Below, piece after piece: positions 7,399 to 15,609 of a stretch of DNA of 34,561 nucleotides (the first letter of the stretch is position 1; each line of letters starts with the position of its first letter). Position numbers and translations under genes: made by a program. Below the pieces are notes generated by a model. It saw only the letters and a list, made by a program, of their open reading frames with translations, had not been told where the DNA came from and ran no database searches. This stretch comes from Methylococcales bacterium (GTDB taxonomy: Bacteria > Pseudomonadota > Gammaproteobacteria > Methylococcales > Methylomonadaceae): NCBI GenBank assembly GCA_026398895.1, contig JAPLRZ010000072.1:1-34561 (forward strand). The letters are read 5' to 3'.

Positions 7399-9330
7399 CT
7401 AATTGATTTTGGTCATTAAGCCATTGAGTGTCAACACAGCATCGGCACTTACTGTGGTAAGTGGACTGCCTGCATCCAATTTTGCCGTTGCATCTACTTT
7501 CACCATGATACCGTTGACGGTAATGCCTGTTTGGTCGATTTTAATGCTGTTGCTAGTACCCACTTTCAGTTCAATAGAAGTCATAGCGGTAATTGTGACT
7601 TTGCCCACATCAACGTCGAGCTTATAGTCACCTAAACTAATCTTAGTAGTGCTGTTACCTTTTTCGACCGTTAGGGTATCATTGCCCATCTTTAAAGTGG
7701 CTGTTCGGTCATTATAAATTTCTAAGGTCTGGTTGCCTTTGTCTTTTTTATCCAGCCCGATTTTTCGGGTTTCATTATTTTCGACTACGCAGTTAAGGTC
7801 TTTTTCCGCATGAACATAAAGCTCTTCTGAGCCTTTTTTATCTTCAAAGCGAATTTCATTAAAATTATCGGTAACACCTTCTTTAGAGCTACGGCTTTTG
7901 AGTCCACTTTGGGTTTGATTCGCGGGTAAGGCATAAGGTGGCATTTGATTGGCATTGTACACACTGCCTGTAATCAACGGTCTATCGGGATTGCCTTCTA
8001 AAAAGCTCACCACGACTTCTTGACCCATACGCGGTAAAGACACCCACCCCCATTGTTTACCTGCGACAGGATAGGCGACCCGTATCCAACACGAGCTGGT
8101 TTCATTCTGTTTGCCATTTCTTTCCCAGTGAAACTGTACTTTAATACGTCCGTATTTGTCCGTCCAAATTTCTTCACCGCTTTTACCAACTACAGTGGCA
8201 GTTTGTGGTCCTTGCACAAAAGGTGCGGGGGTTAGTCGTTGGGGGCGAAACTGCTGCGTTGAACGAATCGCCTTAAAACTGCATTCATAATGGTCATCTT
8301 CGGCAGAAGAACCGCTACGATATTGGTTGCAGACAATGAGAAAATTGGCAGCAATGACAATATGTTTGGTATTTTCTGGAGCAAGATAATAATCTTTTAG
8401 GGTAAATAACATCCCTGTGGTTAAACCAAGCGCGTTACCTCTACCTTGAATAATTTCATGCTCTGTTTGTAATTCATCCAGTCGAATATTGGCATAACTT
8501 TCTCCAAGCGGGGGTTCAAAATAATTACCTGGATAATCATAGTGTTCACCTTCAGCATGGCTGTGTGGTTTTGTCTCGGTGAATTTGGTGACAAGATTAC
8601 TTTTGGGTTTTTCAAAATCGTAATCATTTAACACATAAGTTCCTGATTGGACTTTGTGAGCAGTGTGCCACTCGAAAATATGATCTTGTTTTCGCCGTCC
8701 GACATTCTCAGGCGGAAAATAGGGAATCGTGGCATATCCTGTAATGGTTTGATAGGCACCGACAGAATCGCCAATCACCAAGGTATGTTTAGTTGCTTCG
8801 TGCTTAAAGAAATAAAAAATGCCTTCGTCTTCCATTAAGCGACTGACAAAATTAAAATCCGTTTCACGGTATTGAACACAATAATTTCGGGTTTTATACG
8901 AACGAGTTAATTCCAGTTTAAAATCACTAAACTGATTGGCGGTAAACACCTCTTTAATAATATCAGGGACGGATTTTTCTTGAAAAATACGACAATTACT
9001 GGTGCGTGTTAAAAACCATAGCCAAGGACGCAAGAGCGCACGGTATAAAAAACAATCTCCCTCAGCACCATGATGCCTAAATTGAGTGACTAGCCCATGA
9101 AAATAGCGGATACCCGCACCATCGGGTAATTCCAAGGCAACTGTCATTGCCTGTCCAAGCACTTTATTAACGGGAAAACCTGCGGTTGCGATTGCTCCCG
9201 AATGTTTATTGTCAACAATTAAGTCCACTTCATACTCAAACAGTCGGCTCATTTCTTCATAGCCACTCATGCGGCTAAATTGCAAGGTGTCTGAACCTAA
9301 AGGGGTTGTCACTGAAGCAAGGCGAGACAT
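7399..9330 (-). CDS. vgrG: type VI secretion spike protein VgrG/TssI
   Basis: 643 residues, the length of a standard VgrG without C-terminal toxin. The gp27-like base occupies about residues 1-380 (signatures FEYEVDLI, FHGLVTQF, YRALLRPWLWFLTRTSNCRIFQ, YCVQYRETDFNFVSRLMEDEGIFYFF). The gp5-like OB-fold follows with DKYGRIKVQFHWER and SCWIRVA...WGWVSLPRMGQEVVVSFLEGNPDRPLITG. The end is the beta-helical needle rich in V-x-V and G-turns. VgrG trimers form the puncturing tip with PAAR. AGGAG precedes the ATG at nine bases. The sheath, baseplate and membrane-complex genes are not in the window, so this is an orphan cassette serving a system elsewhere. Confidence 0.97.
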   Translation of the reverse strand: MSRLASVTTPLGSDTLQFSRMSGYEEMSRLFEYEVDLIVDNKHSGAIATAGFPVNKVLGQAMTVALELPDGAGIRYFHGLVTQFRHHGAEGDCFLYRALLRPWLWFLTRTSNCRIFQEKSVPDIIKEVFTANQFSDFKLELTRSYKTRNYCVQYRETDFNFVSRLMEDEGIFYFFKHEATKHTLVIGDSVGAYQTITGYATIPYFPPENVGRRKQDHIFEWHTAHKVQSGTYVLNDYDFEKPKSNLVTKFTETKPHSHAEGEHYDYPGNYFEPPLGESYANIRLDELQTEHEIIQGRGNALGLTTGMLFTLKDYYLAPENTKHIVIAANFLIVCNQYRSGSSAEDDHYECSFKAIRSTQQFRPQRLTPAPFVQGPQTATVVGKSGEEIWTDKYGRIKVQFHWERNGKQNETSSCWIRVAYPVAGKQWGWVSLPRMGQEVVVSFLEGNPDRPLITGSVYNANQMPPYALPANQTQSGLKSRSSKEGVTDNFNEIRFEDKKGSEELYVHAEKDLNCVVENNETRKIGLDKKDKGNQTLEIYNDRTATLKMGNDTLTVEKGNSTTKISLGDYKLDVDVGKVTITAMTSIELKVGTSNSIKIDQTGITVNGIMVKVDATAKLDAGSPLTTVSADAVLTLNGLMTKIN

Positions 9331-9524
9331 AACTAAGGACTCCTGATAAAAAATGAGTGGACTGGACGTAACTTGTGAGCTGCAAAGATAATGCGTTGTT
9401 TATGATACTACTATTCATCAGAGCAAAACATTGTTTGTAGTAGTTAGTTTTTCAGATACTGCAACGGCTTGTTTTTAGCGTTATTAAACACCAACAACCC
9501 TATCAAGCACAAATGCTATGTTTT

Positions 9525-9641
9525 TCAAAATCTGCTAAGGCTACATAAAAAAGCCCCGATTGCAAAAACAACTAAGGCTACCAACGTTAAGCCCTTTATG
9601 CATCAACAAGCTCAGCACGAACGGTTTAAGTTTCTTTTCAT
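9525..9641 (-). pseudogene. small membrane peptide gene interrupted by a repeat
   Basis: An ATG at 9641 overlaps the permease stop as ATGA and has a near-perfect Shine-Dalgarno sequence (GGAGGTGA) 6 bases upstream, as do real coupled genes. The frame reads MKRNLNRSC, UGA, AC, UGA, then CIKGLTLVALVVFAIGAFLC and SLSRF before a final UGA. The two UGA codons lie inside a 33-base palindromic repeat (9592-9624). Because 33 is a multiple of three, removing it restores an open frame of 27 codons: a basic start and one membrane helix. So I read this as the last gene of the PQQ-ABC operon, broken by the repeat. Its original function is unknown. UGA readthrough is an unlikely alternative. Confidence 0.55.
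9592..9624 (-). repeat. 33-base mobile palindromic repeat (PFVLSLSKH type)
   Basis: On the minus strand it begins CCGTTCGTGCTGAGCTTGTT and ends ATGCATAAAGGG. It is close to the widespread proteobacterial repeat whose arms are CCGTTCGTG... and ...CATGAACGG, which in other proteins is translated as PFVLSLSKH. Here one frame gives PFVLSLLMHKG. A few bases of the second arm have drifted. Confidence 0.65.
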
Positions 9642-10450
9642 GAGTCACCTCCGCCACCTTTTTTTATCATCATTCCTTTTGACGGATTATAACCAATGAT
9701 GGCAGCTATCATAAATACCATAAAAGCAAGCAACGTATAAATAAACGCTTCTTGGTTAAATTGACCGTACAAAGCAAACCGTGTTAATTCGACCGCTTGT
9801 GAAAATGGATTGTATTTCGCCAGATTGTAAAGCAACGCACTGGATTCTTTAATTTTCCATAATGGATAAAGTGCCGTTGACATAAAAAACATCGGGAAAA
9901 TGACAAAATTCATCACCCCTGCAAAATTTTCTAATTGCTTGATAAATGAAGATAATAATAATCCTAATGCACCTAACATTAAACCAGATAATAGTAAAGG
10001 TGGCAAAACAGCCCAGTAGCCCTGCATCGGTATATTAATGTTATAGACTCTGGCAATCGCTAGAAAGACATAAACTTGCAAAATAGATACCGCCGTTCCT
10101 GCTAATAATTTACTCAGCAATAAAAACCAGCGCGGCAAAGGACACACCAATAAAGTCCGCATACTGCCCATTTCACGGTCATAAGCCATCGATAAAGAAC
10201 TTTGCATTCCATTAAAAAGCTGAATCATGCCGCATAAACCAGGGGTTATATACACTTCATAAAGAATATAGGTTTCATAAGGCGGACTAATCGCCAACCC
10301 TAAGGCGGCTCTAAAGCCTGCTGCAAAGACAAATAACCAAATCAAGGGTCTCACTAACGCAGAGATAAAGCGTTCACGTTGAGTCACAAAACGCCATAAT
10401 TCACGTCCGACAATACCCGACATTGCTCGCCAATAATGCACAATATTCAT
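9638..10450 (-). CDS. ABC-2 type permease of the PQQ-linked ABC system
   Basis: 270 residues with six hydrophobic segments, in the ABC-2 permease fold (like DrrB/NodJ). Recognisable features: LWRFVTQRERFISALVRPLIWLFVFAAGF at the N-terminus, the conserved cytoplasmic stretch YDREMGSMRTLLVCPLPRWF (about 90-109), and FVIFPMFFMSTALYPLWKI (about 185-203). It matches the permease of the gene set that accompanies PQQ-dependent alcohol dehydrogenases (PedC-type). The direction and cargo of transport are not established. The start overlaps the ATPase stop (ATGA), and its own stop overlaps the broken peptide gene in the same way. Confidence 0.85.
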   Translation of the reverse strand: MNIVHYWRAMSGIVGRELWRFVTQRERFISALVRPLIWLFVFAAGFRAALGLAISPPYETYILYEVYITPGLCGMIQLFNGMQSSLSMAYDREMGSMRTLLVCPLPRWFLLLSKLLAGTAVSILQVYVFLAIARVYNINIPMQGYWAVLPPLLLSGLMLGALGLLLSSFIKQLENFAGVMNFVIFPMFFMSTALYPLWKIKESSALLYNLAKYNPFSQAVELTRFALYGQFNQEAFIYTLLAFMVFMIAAIIGYNPSKGMMIKKGGGGDS

Positions 10451-11187
10451 GCCGTCTGTCCTCGCGTTAAATAGTGAAACGCGTCGTTAATGCTGACGGT
10501 ATCGGTCTGTTGCAATACTTCATTCACCGTACCATTGGCTTTAATCTGTCCTTTATGTAGCACAATAACATGGTCATTGGCATAAATTTCATCCATTAAA
10601 TGACTCGCCCACAACACCGCTATATTTTCCTCTGCGGCTAAGCGATGCACATAGTCAACAATATTTTTTCGACTGGCGACATCTAAACCAACAGTGGGTT
10701 CATCTAACAGCAATAAGGACGGTTTATGTAATAAGGCTCTGGCAATTTCTACGCGGCGTTTATGACCACCGTTAAGTTGACGGACTTTTTCAAAACGGCG
10801 TTCATACATATTTAAACGCTCTAGTTCTTGTTGAATGCGTTCAGTGGCTAATTTACGACTCATACCATGCAGAGCAGTGTGATAACGTAAATTTTGATCG
10901 ACCGTTAAATCCATATCCAGAGTGGTTTGTTGAAAAACCACACCCAGTTTTGCTAAGGCCAAGCAACTTTGTTTTTTAATATCAAAGCCACACAGTTGAA
11001 TGTGTCCTTGCCGTGCGTCATATAAATGGGTAATCAACGAAAATAGGGTACTTTTACCCGCGCCATTCGGACCTAATAAAATCGTGCATTCACCTAGCTG
11101 AATTTTAAAATTAATATCATCCAATGCTTTTTGATTGCCGTAAGAAAAACTCAAGCCTTCGATGGCTAACGCGATAGACTTACTCAT
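10447..11187 (-). CDS. ABC transporter ATPase of the PQQ-linked system
   Basis: 246 residues. Walker A is GPNGAGKST (about 38-46), the Q-loop is VVFQQTTLD, Walker B is PSLLLLDEPTVGLD, and the switch histidine is in VLWASHLMDE. The usual signature LSGGQ is here LNGGHKRRVEIARALL, with Asn for Ser and His for Gln; LNGGH(R/K)RRVE is seen in the PQQ-associated ATPase subfamily. I start at the ATG at 11187, which overlaps the stop of the beta-propeller gene (ATGA), not at an upstream in-frame ATG inside that gene. It should pair with the permease encoded immediately downstream. Confidence 0.92.
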   Translation of the reverse strand: MSKSIALAIEGLSFSYGNQKALDDINFKIQLGECTILLGPNGAGKSTLFSLITHLYDARQGHIQLCGFDIKKQSCLALAKLGVVFQQTTLDMDLTVDQNLRYHTALHGMSRKLATERIQQELERLNMYERRFEKVRQLNGGHKRRVEIARALLHKPSLLLLDEPTVGLDVASRKNIVDYVHRLAAEENIAVLWASHLMDEIYANDHVIVLHKGQIKANGTVNEVLQQTDTVSINDAFHYLTRGQTA

Positions 11188-12275
11188 GGTTTTACTGCAA
11201 CGCCCCACGGATAAGTGCCGACACCAACAGATTTAGTCACTGTTTGGGTGTCTAAATCGATAATTGATATGTCATTACTTGTGCCATTAGTGGTGTACAG
11301 GCGTTTTTGATCGGGTGAAAATGCCAGATTCCACACCCTCTGCCCGACTAATAATACTTTTTCAATTTCATAACTTTGCGCGTTAATCACCGCAACCCGA
11401 TTAGCGGGCCCTAAAGCGATGTATGCACGCTTTCTTTCTTTGTCTATTACCACGCCAACAGGTTGAATTTTATCAAAAGTCACCCCTTCAACCGCTAATT
11501 TGATAGTTTTAATAGGCTGTTTGGTTTTGACATCCAACACCATGACTGTTCCTGCCATTTCAGAAGTCACCCATAATTGTTGACTATCAGCAGTAAAATT
11601 AACGGCACGCGGACGCGGATCAACAAGAGTATTTTCAACAATAGCATTGGTTTTAGTGTCTATCCAATGCACCATATTAGTGGTTTCAGACGCACTGATG
11701 AGCCATTGATTATCAGGACTGACGGTAATGCCTTCGGGTTCAACGCCAACTTTAATTTCATGTATGGCTTTTTTACTGGCAATATCAATCACCGTGACCA
11801 GACTGTCATCTTCATTCGACACATACAGCTTATCGCCGTTAGGACTGAGAGCGAACGTTTCGGGATCTTTACCTGAAGGTAGTTTTGCCAGTTCTTTCAA
11901 GGTTTCAGCATCCAGCATTCTAATAATATTGTCATCACTGGTGGCAACAAACAAAAATTTATTGTCGGTGCTGAGTGCAAGCCCGCGTGGACGTTGCCCT
12001 ATCGGTACAGTTTTGATTAACTTACCTTCGATAGGATCAACAATCGCTAATGCGTTATCTTTTTCTAAACTGACAAAAACGGTTTCTGCTTGCACAGTGG
12101 TTGTCAATGCCGTTAATAAAGCCAAGCCTAATAGCAGGGATATTTTTTCTCGTTCCCATGCGCTGCGTGGGAATGCAGTCTCAACGCGCCGCGTTGTGTA
12201 GTACACTGCAGCGCGGTTAGTATGAGTTCCCACGCAGCGCGTGGGAACGAGATAACCTAATAATTTATTTTTCAT
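11184..12275 (-). CDS. PQQ-associated YVTN beta-propeller protein with a repeat inserted in its signal peptide
   Basis: 363 residues. From about residue 64 it is a chain of YVTN-type blades (VFVSLEKDNALAIVDPIEG, LFVATSDDNIIRMLDAETL, LYVSNEDDSLVTVIDIAS and so on), typical of the periplasmic propeller that accompanies PQQ alcohol dehydrogenases. The N-terminus is abnormal: MKNKLLGY is followed by 34 residues (9-42, ...FPRSAWER) encoded by a palindromic repeat, and only then by the hydrophobic core LLLGLALLTALTTTVQA with cleavage expected after residue 63. Without the insert it would be about 329 residues, normal for the family. Two GTG codons inside the insert (codons 15 and 24) could serve as alternative starts. 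The ATG overlaps the end of the preceding gene; its stop overlaps the ATPase start. Confidence 0.85.
   Translation of the reverse strand: MKNKLLGYLVPTRCVGTHTNRAAVYYTTRRVETAFPRSAWEREKISLLLGLALLTALTTTVQAETVFVSLEKDNALAIVDPIEGKLIKTVPIGQRPRGLALSTDNKFLFVATSDDNIIRMLDAETLKELAKLPSGKDPETFALSPNGDKLYVSNEDDSLVTVIDIASKKAIHEIKVGVEPEGITVSPDNQWLISASETTNMVHWIDTKTNAIVENTLVDPRPRAVNFTADSQQLWVTSEMAGTVMVLDVKTKQPIKTIKLAVEGVTFDKIQPVGVVIDKERKRAYIALGPANRVAVINAQSYEIEKVLLVGQRVWNLAFSPDQKRLYTTNGTSNDISIIDLDTQTVTKSVGVGTYPWGVAVKP
12149..12251 (-). repeat. 103-base palindromic repeat (PRSAWER type) inside a signal peptide
   Basis: Both ends are hairpins: TTCCCATGCGCTGCGTGGGAA at 12152-12172 and GTTCCCACGC...GCGTGGGAAC at 12226-12248, and the outermost CTCGTTCCCA / TGGGAACGAG are inverted. 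A third small palindrome (CAACGCGCCGCGTTG) lies at 12182-12196. This repeat class is widespread in gammaproteobacteria and is often mistranslated as PTRCVGT...FPRSAWER, which is exactly what is seen here, in frame with the gene. Confidence 0.85.
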
Positions 12276-13521
12276 TGTTTTTTTCCATTCGACAGGTCGT
12301 TTCAGGTTGATCGACACCTAAGGTATCTAATTCCGTTTTGGGATGCAAAAAGCCTTCAATCGGCGCGACTGCCACTAATGAACGCGGAGCGGCAAGCAAC
12401 ACAGGTTGCCGCAACTGCCCATCCCACGATCTAAACGACAACGGATTACCTTTATAACCCTGCAAGGCAAATTCAGGGCTAAGCATATAGTCTTTAATCG
12501 CTATCAAGTCATTGGATTTAGTGCGGGTTGCCGCTTCGCCTATTGCTCTAATGGCTAAATAAGCCGCATAATCTTGTTCTTCCATCCAACGATGCGCTTG
12601 TTCTTGAAAACGGTTTTGAATTTGTATTGCACCCCATTGTTCGTGGGTTTTATGCCACGCGCTGGCAGTCAAGCCCTGTGTGCCAATCACGGGTCTAGGT
12701 AGCCAAGTACGATAATCCAGATATTCACCAAACTGCCCTTGTTCATCGGCAACCACTAGCACATCATAGTCATCGGCATCTTGGCTAAATACCGCCACAT
12801 CGGATTGTACAGTACGCCGTGCATCGGCTGTATGTTCCCAGACTTTTTCAGCAACGATTTTGCTACCAAACCGTTTAGCTGCACGTTTAATCGCATCGGC
12901 AAACAACTTATCCTCAGGTGTTGTACCCACCACTAAAAACCACTTTGTCCAGCGTTTTTTCATCATGTATTGCGCTAAGGCATCGGCACGCATGGCACGG
13001 CTAGGCAGTAGGTGTAAAACCTCAGGGCGACATTGTTCAGCGCGTAAACTATCGTCACTGGTTGCAGCATCAAACAATAAAATCGATTTACCTGCCGCAC
13101 TGTCTGCTAGCTTAGTTAGCGATTCGGCAGGTAATAAGCTCACTACCAATTGATATTTATCGACAATTTCTTTATTAAACACTTCAACAACATTGCCATC
13201 GATAGGCACAATAAACTTGTTTAGCACAAAAGACTGTCCCGTAAACTGTCCTGTTGTGTTGTTGTCATTAATCGCCAATTCCGAACCTAATAGCCCTTTA
13301 TCTGGAATAAATGGGTCTAGGTTGGACAACGCGGGCGGCACGGCTTGTTCTTGGCTTAAGTAAGCGATGTTAATAAGCTGTTTTGCTGGCGTTTCGGCTT
13401 TAGGCTCTGCTTGCTTTACCTGCGTAACAGCGGCTTTAGGTTTTGTTTTAGCTTCGAGGGTATTTGCGCTAAACAAGGGTAGCGTCACTAAAGCAATAAT
13501 AAATAGATTAATTGAGCGCAT
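12265..13521 (-). CDS. periplasmic binding protein of the PQQ-linked ABC system
   Basis: 418 residues. A signal peptide (INLFIIALVTLPLFSANTLEA, cleavage near residue 24) is followed by a Lys/Ala/Pro-rich linker and a bilobed Leu/Ile/Val-binding-protein-like fold (ILLFDAATSDDSLRAEQCRPEVLHLLPSRAMRADALAQYM, KWFLVVGTTPEDKLFADAI, YDVLVVADEQGQFGEYL). This matches the binding protein reported next to PQQ alcohol dehydrogenases, whose ligand is unknown. It starts 6 bases after the carbamoyltransferase stop, and its last codons overlap the beta-propeller start by 11 bases. Note that the neighbouring permease is of the ABC-2 export type, not the usual amino-acid import type, so the protein may be a sensor or donor rather than an import receptor. 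Confidence 0.85.
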   Translation of the reverse strand: MRSINLFIIALVTLPLFSANTLEAKTKPKAAVTQVKQAEPKAETPAKQLINIAYLSQEQAVPPALSNLDPFIPDKGLLGSELAINDNNTTGQFTGQSFVLNKFIVPIDGNVVEVFNKEIVDKYQLVVSLLPAESLTKLADSAAGKSILLFDAATSDDSLRAEQCRPEVLHLLPSRAMRADALAQYMMKKRWTKWFLVVGTTPEDKLFADAIKRAAKRFGSKIVAEKVWEHTADARRTVQSDVAVFSQDADDYDVLVVADEQGQFGEYLDYRTWLPRPVIGTQGLTASAWHKTHEQWGAIQIQNRFQEQAHRWMEEQDYAAYLAIRAIGEAATRTKSNDLIAIKDYMLSPEFALQGYKGNPLSFRSWDGQLRQPVLLAAPRSLVAVAPIEGFLHPKTELDTLGVDQPETTCRMEKNNEK

Positions 13522-13527
13522 TTTGTC

Positions 13528-15228
13528 CTAACACAAAAAGTTTTTTTCGATTAAAAAACAATCTAATATCAGCGCGTCTAATTGTGCCGCCTGAAATGCC
13601 AAAATCGCTTCTTCGGCAGTACGCACTATTGGTTCTTCGTGCATATTAAAACTGGTGTTAATCACACTGGCTACGCCTGTTAATTGATAATAATCGTTGA
13701 TGATGTCGTAATAATCAGGATTATCGACACGGCGAATCACTTGTGGTCTGGCGGTATTATCAACATGAATTGCGGCGGGGATATTTTTTTGCGCAATAGC
13801 TGACGCATCGTAAGTCAGCGTCATAAAACGAGCGGTAACATGGTCTTCCCGCCAATCAGGAAAATAAGCCTGCGCTTGTTCTTCGATAATCACAGGTGCA
13901 AAAGGCATAAATTCAGTGCGGTCAAATTTTTGATTCAACCACTGGTTAATCGCTTTATCCTGACAAGAAGCCATCACCGTGCGATTGCCCAATGCACGAG
14001 GGCCATATTCCATTTTACCAGCGGCGCGAGCGACCACTTTACCAGCGGCTAACAATTTTGCTACGGCATAAGACAGATTTTCTGGTTCGCTGTAAGTCAG
14101 CCCTGATTTTTCCAACGCGGCTAACGCATTTTCACGATTAATTTCTGTGCCTAAATAAACGTGCGGCTGTAACTTTGGTATTAAGCCATTTTGCAAGCGC
14201 GAATACACTTCGTAAGCTGCTCCAGTGGCGAGACCACCATCACCCATATTCGGATGCACATAAATATTGTCGATTTCAGGCAAGGCTAACAACCGTTGAT
14301 TTAATTTAACATTGGCAAACACACCGCCTGCTAAGGCTAATTTACTAAACTGTAATGTTTGTGCTTGTGCTTGTACCCAGTCGCAAATTAATTGTTCGGT
14401 ATACGCTTGAATGCCTGCGGCAACATCTTCTTTGCTTAAATCATTGCATAATTCTCTGAGAGCGGATTGTCCAACGTCACTCGCAAACTTTAGTGCGATT
14501 CGCGCTAACCGTGGGTCAAATAATTCATGCCAATCATGCTGGTTAGTATGAGCAAGTAACCGTGATAATAGCGGTTCTGGATTGCCAAACGCGGCTAAAC
14601 CCAACACCTTACCTTCATGGCGTGTCGCTTTAAAACCTAGATAAATTGTGATGGCGGAATACAATAAACCGATACTGTTGAGGTACGGTAAATAACCGAC
14701 TTGCTGTAACTGACCGTGTTCACCCAGCCATACCGAACCCCAAGAAAAATCGCCAACGCCATCTAAGGTAATTACGCCAACTTTTTCATTAGCAAAAGGT
14801 GACGCGTAATAAGCAGAGGCGGCATGAGCTAAATGATGCTCAACGGTTTGCGTGGGTTTTTCAGCCAATACCCCAGCGGGTTTTTTACGTTGCTTAAACA
14901 AACGGGTAATGCGTGCAGGCTGTTGTTGCCAATAAAACTTTTTAATATCAGGCTCTTGTTTAGCGACTTTAGCCATGTAATGAAATAGCGTATCGACAAA
15001 AGGTTTTTGATCCCAGCGTGACAACCCTGCCAAGGCAATCATATCAACTTGTTCAGCGGTAATTCCCGCAATAGCTAACACTTCGGCAATTGATTGATGG
15101 GGATAAGCGTTATCCATTTTTATACGAGAAAGCCGCTCTTCTTCAATAGACGCGACTAATTGACCGTCAATAACCACTGACGCGGCGGAATTATGATGCC
15201 CCACATCATTAATACCGAGAATTATCAT
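13528..15228 (-). CDS. NodU/CmcH-family carbamoyltransferase
   Basis: 566 residues, typical for the family. The N-terminal Kae1-like domain (about 1-360) has GINDVGHHNSAASVV, VEHHLAHAASAYYASPF with metal-binding histidines, and LALAGGVFANVKLNQRL. The C-terminal carbamoyltransferase domain (about 385-560) has AAGKMEYGPRALGNRTVMA and INTSFNMHEEPIV. Such enzymes make carbamoyl-adenylate from carbamoyl phosphate and ATP and move the carbamoyl group to a hydroxyl of a small molecule such as a Nod factor, antibiotic or sugar. It appears to be the first gene of the operon with the PQQ-ABC genes, 6 bases before the binding-protein gene, so its product may be the ligand or cargo. Acceptor unknown. Confidence 0.88.
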   Translation of the reverse strand: MIILGINDVGHHNSAASVVIDGQLVASIEEERLSRIKMDNAYPHQSIAEVLAIAGITAEQVDMIALAGLSRWDQKPFVDTLFHYMAKVAKQEPDIKKFYWQQQPARITRLFKQRKKPAGVLAEKPTQTVEHHLAHAASAYYASPFANEKVGVITLDGVGDFSWGSVWLGEHGQLQQVGYLPYLNSIGLLYSAITIYLGFKATRHEGKVLGLAAFGNPEPLLSRLLAHTNQHDWHELFDPRLARIALKFASDVGQSALRELCNDLSKEDVAAGIQAYTEQLICDWVQAQAQTLQFSKLALAGGVFANVKLNQRLLALPEIDNIYVHPNMGDGGLATGAAYEVYSRLQNGLIPKLQPHVYLGTEINRENALAALEKSGLTYSEPENLSYAVAKLLAAGKVVARAAGKMEYGPRALGNRTVMASCQDKAINQWLNQKFDRTEFMPFAPVIIEEQAQAYFPDWREDHVTARFMTLTYDASAIAQKNIPAAIHVDNTARPQVIRRVDNPDYYDIINDYYQLTGVASVINTSFNMHEEPIVRTAEEAILAFQAAQLDALILDCFLIEKNFLC

Positions 15229-15609
15229 AAATAAATATCCTGATTGTAATCAAATTATCAGAACATTATACATGGACAAAGTGATAGGGCTTAATCATGT
15301 AGTGCGACCTACTCCATTAAGCGAATTACGACTTACCGTGTTTGGTTTTACATGAAATTCGTAAATGACTAGCCATTCAGAGGTGGGGAATCAAAAATAT
15401 GATTTTTGCCATCGATAGCACACATAACCCACCATCATGTCGTTGTCAATTTTGCCACTACCCAAATTTAAAAGTCGAACATCGCGTTTATTGTTAGATA
15501 ATGCTAATATTGTTGCAAAATTTAACAAAAATAAAGTCCAAAAAACCATTAGTTAACGATGCAGGGCTTTTTACCTAACTTAAAGAATTAAAATAAATTC
15601 GGTGCTGAT
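15229..15609. other. divergent intergenic region
   Basis: No gene recognised. It must hold the promoters for the carbamoyltransferase operon (leftward) and the gene at 15610 (rightward). An imperfect stem-loop CTTAAT...ATTAAG spans about 15290-15322. I could not place a convincing promoter or a CRP-type site. Confidence 0.4.

Noticed and set aside
7399..9330. VgrG with a C-terminal effector domain
   Set aside because: The protein ends within the beta-helical needle at standard length, so no extra domain is present.
9592..9624. Two UGA codons in a Cys-rich context as selenocysteine sites
   Set aside because: They lie inside a known type of mobile palindromic repeat and removal of its 33 bases restores a plain frame, so a selenoprotein is not needed to explain them.
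10447..11187. ABC signature LNGGH as a sign of an inactive ATPase
   Set aside because: Walker A, Walker B, Q-loop and switch His are intact, and this signature variant is usual for the PQQ-associated subfamily.
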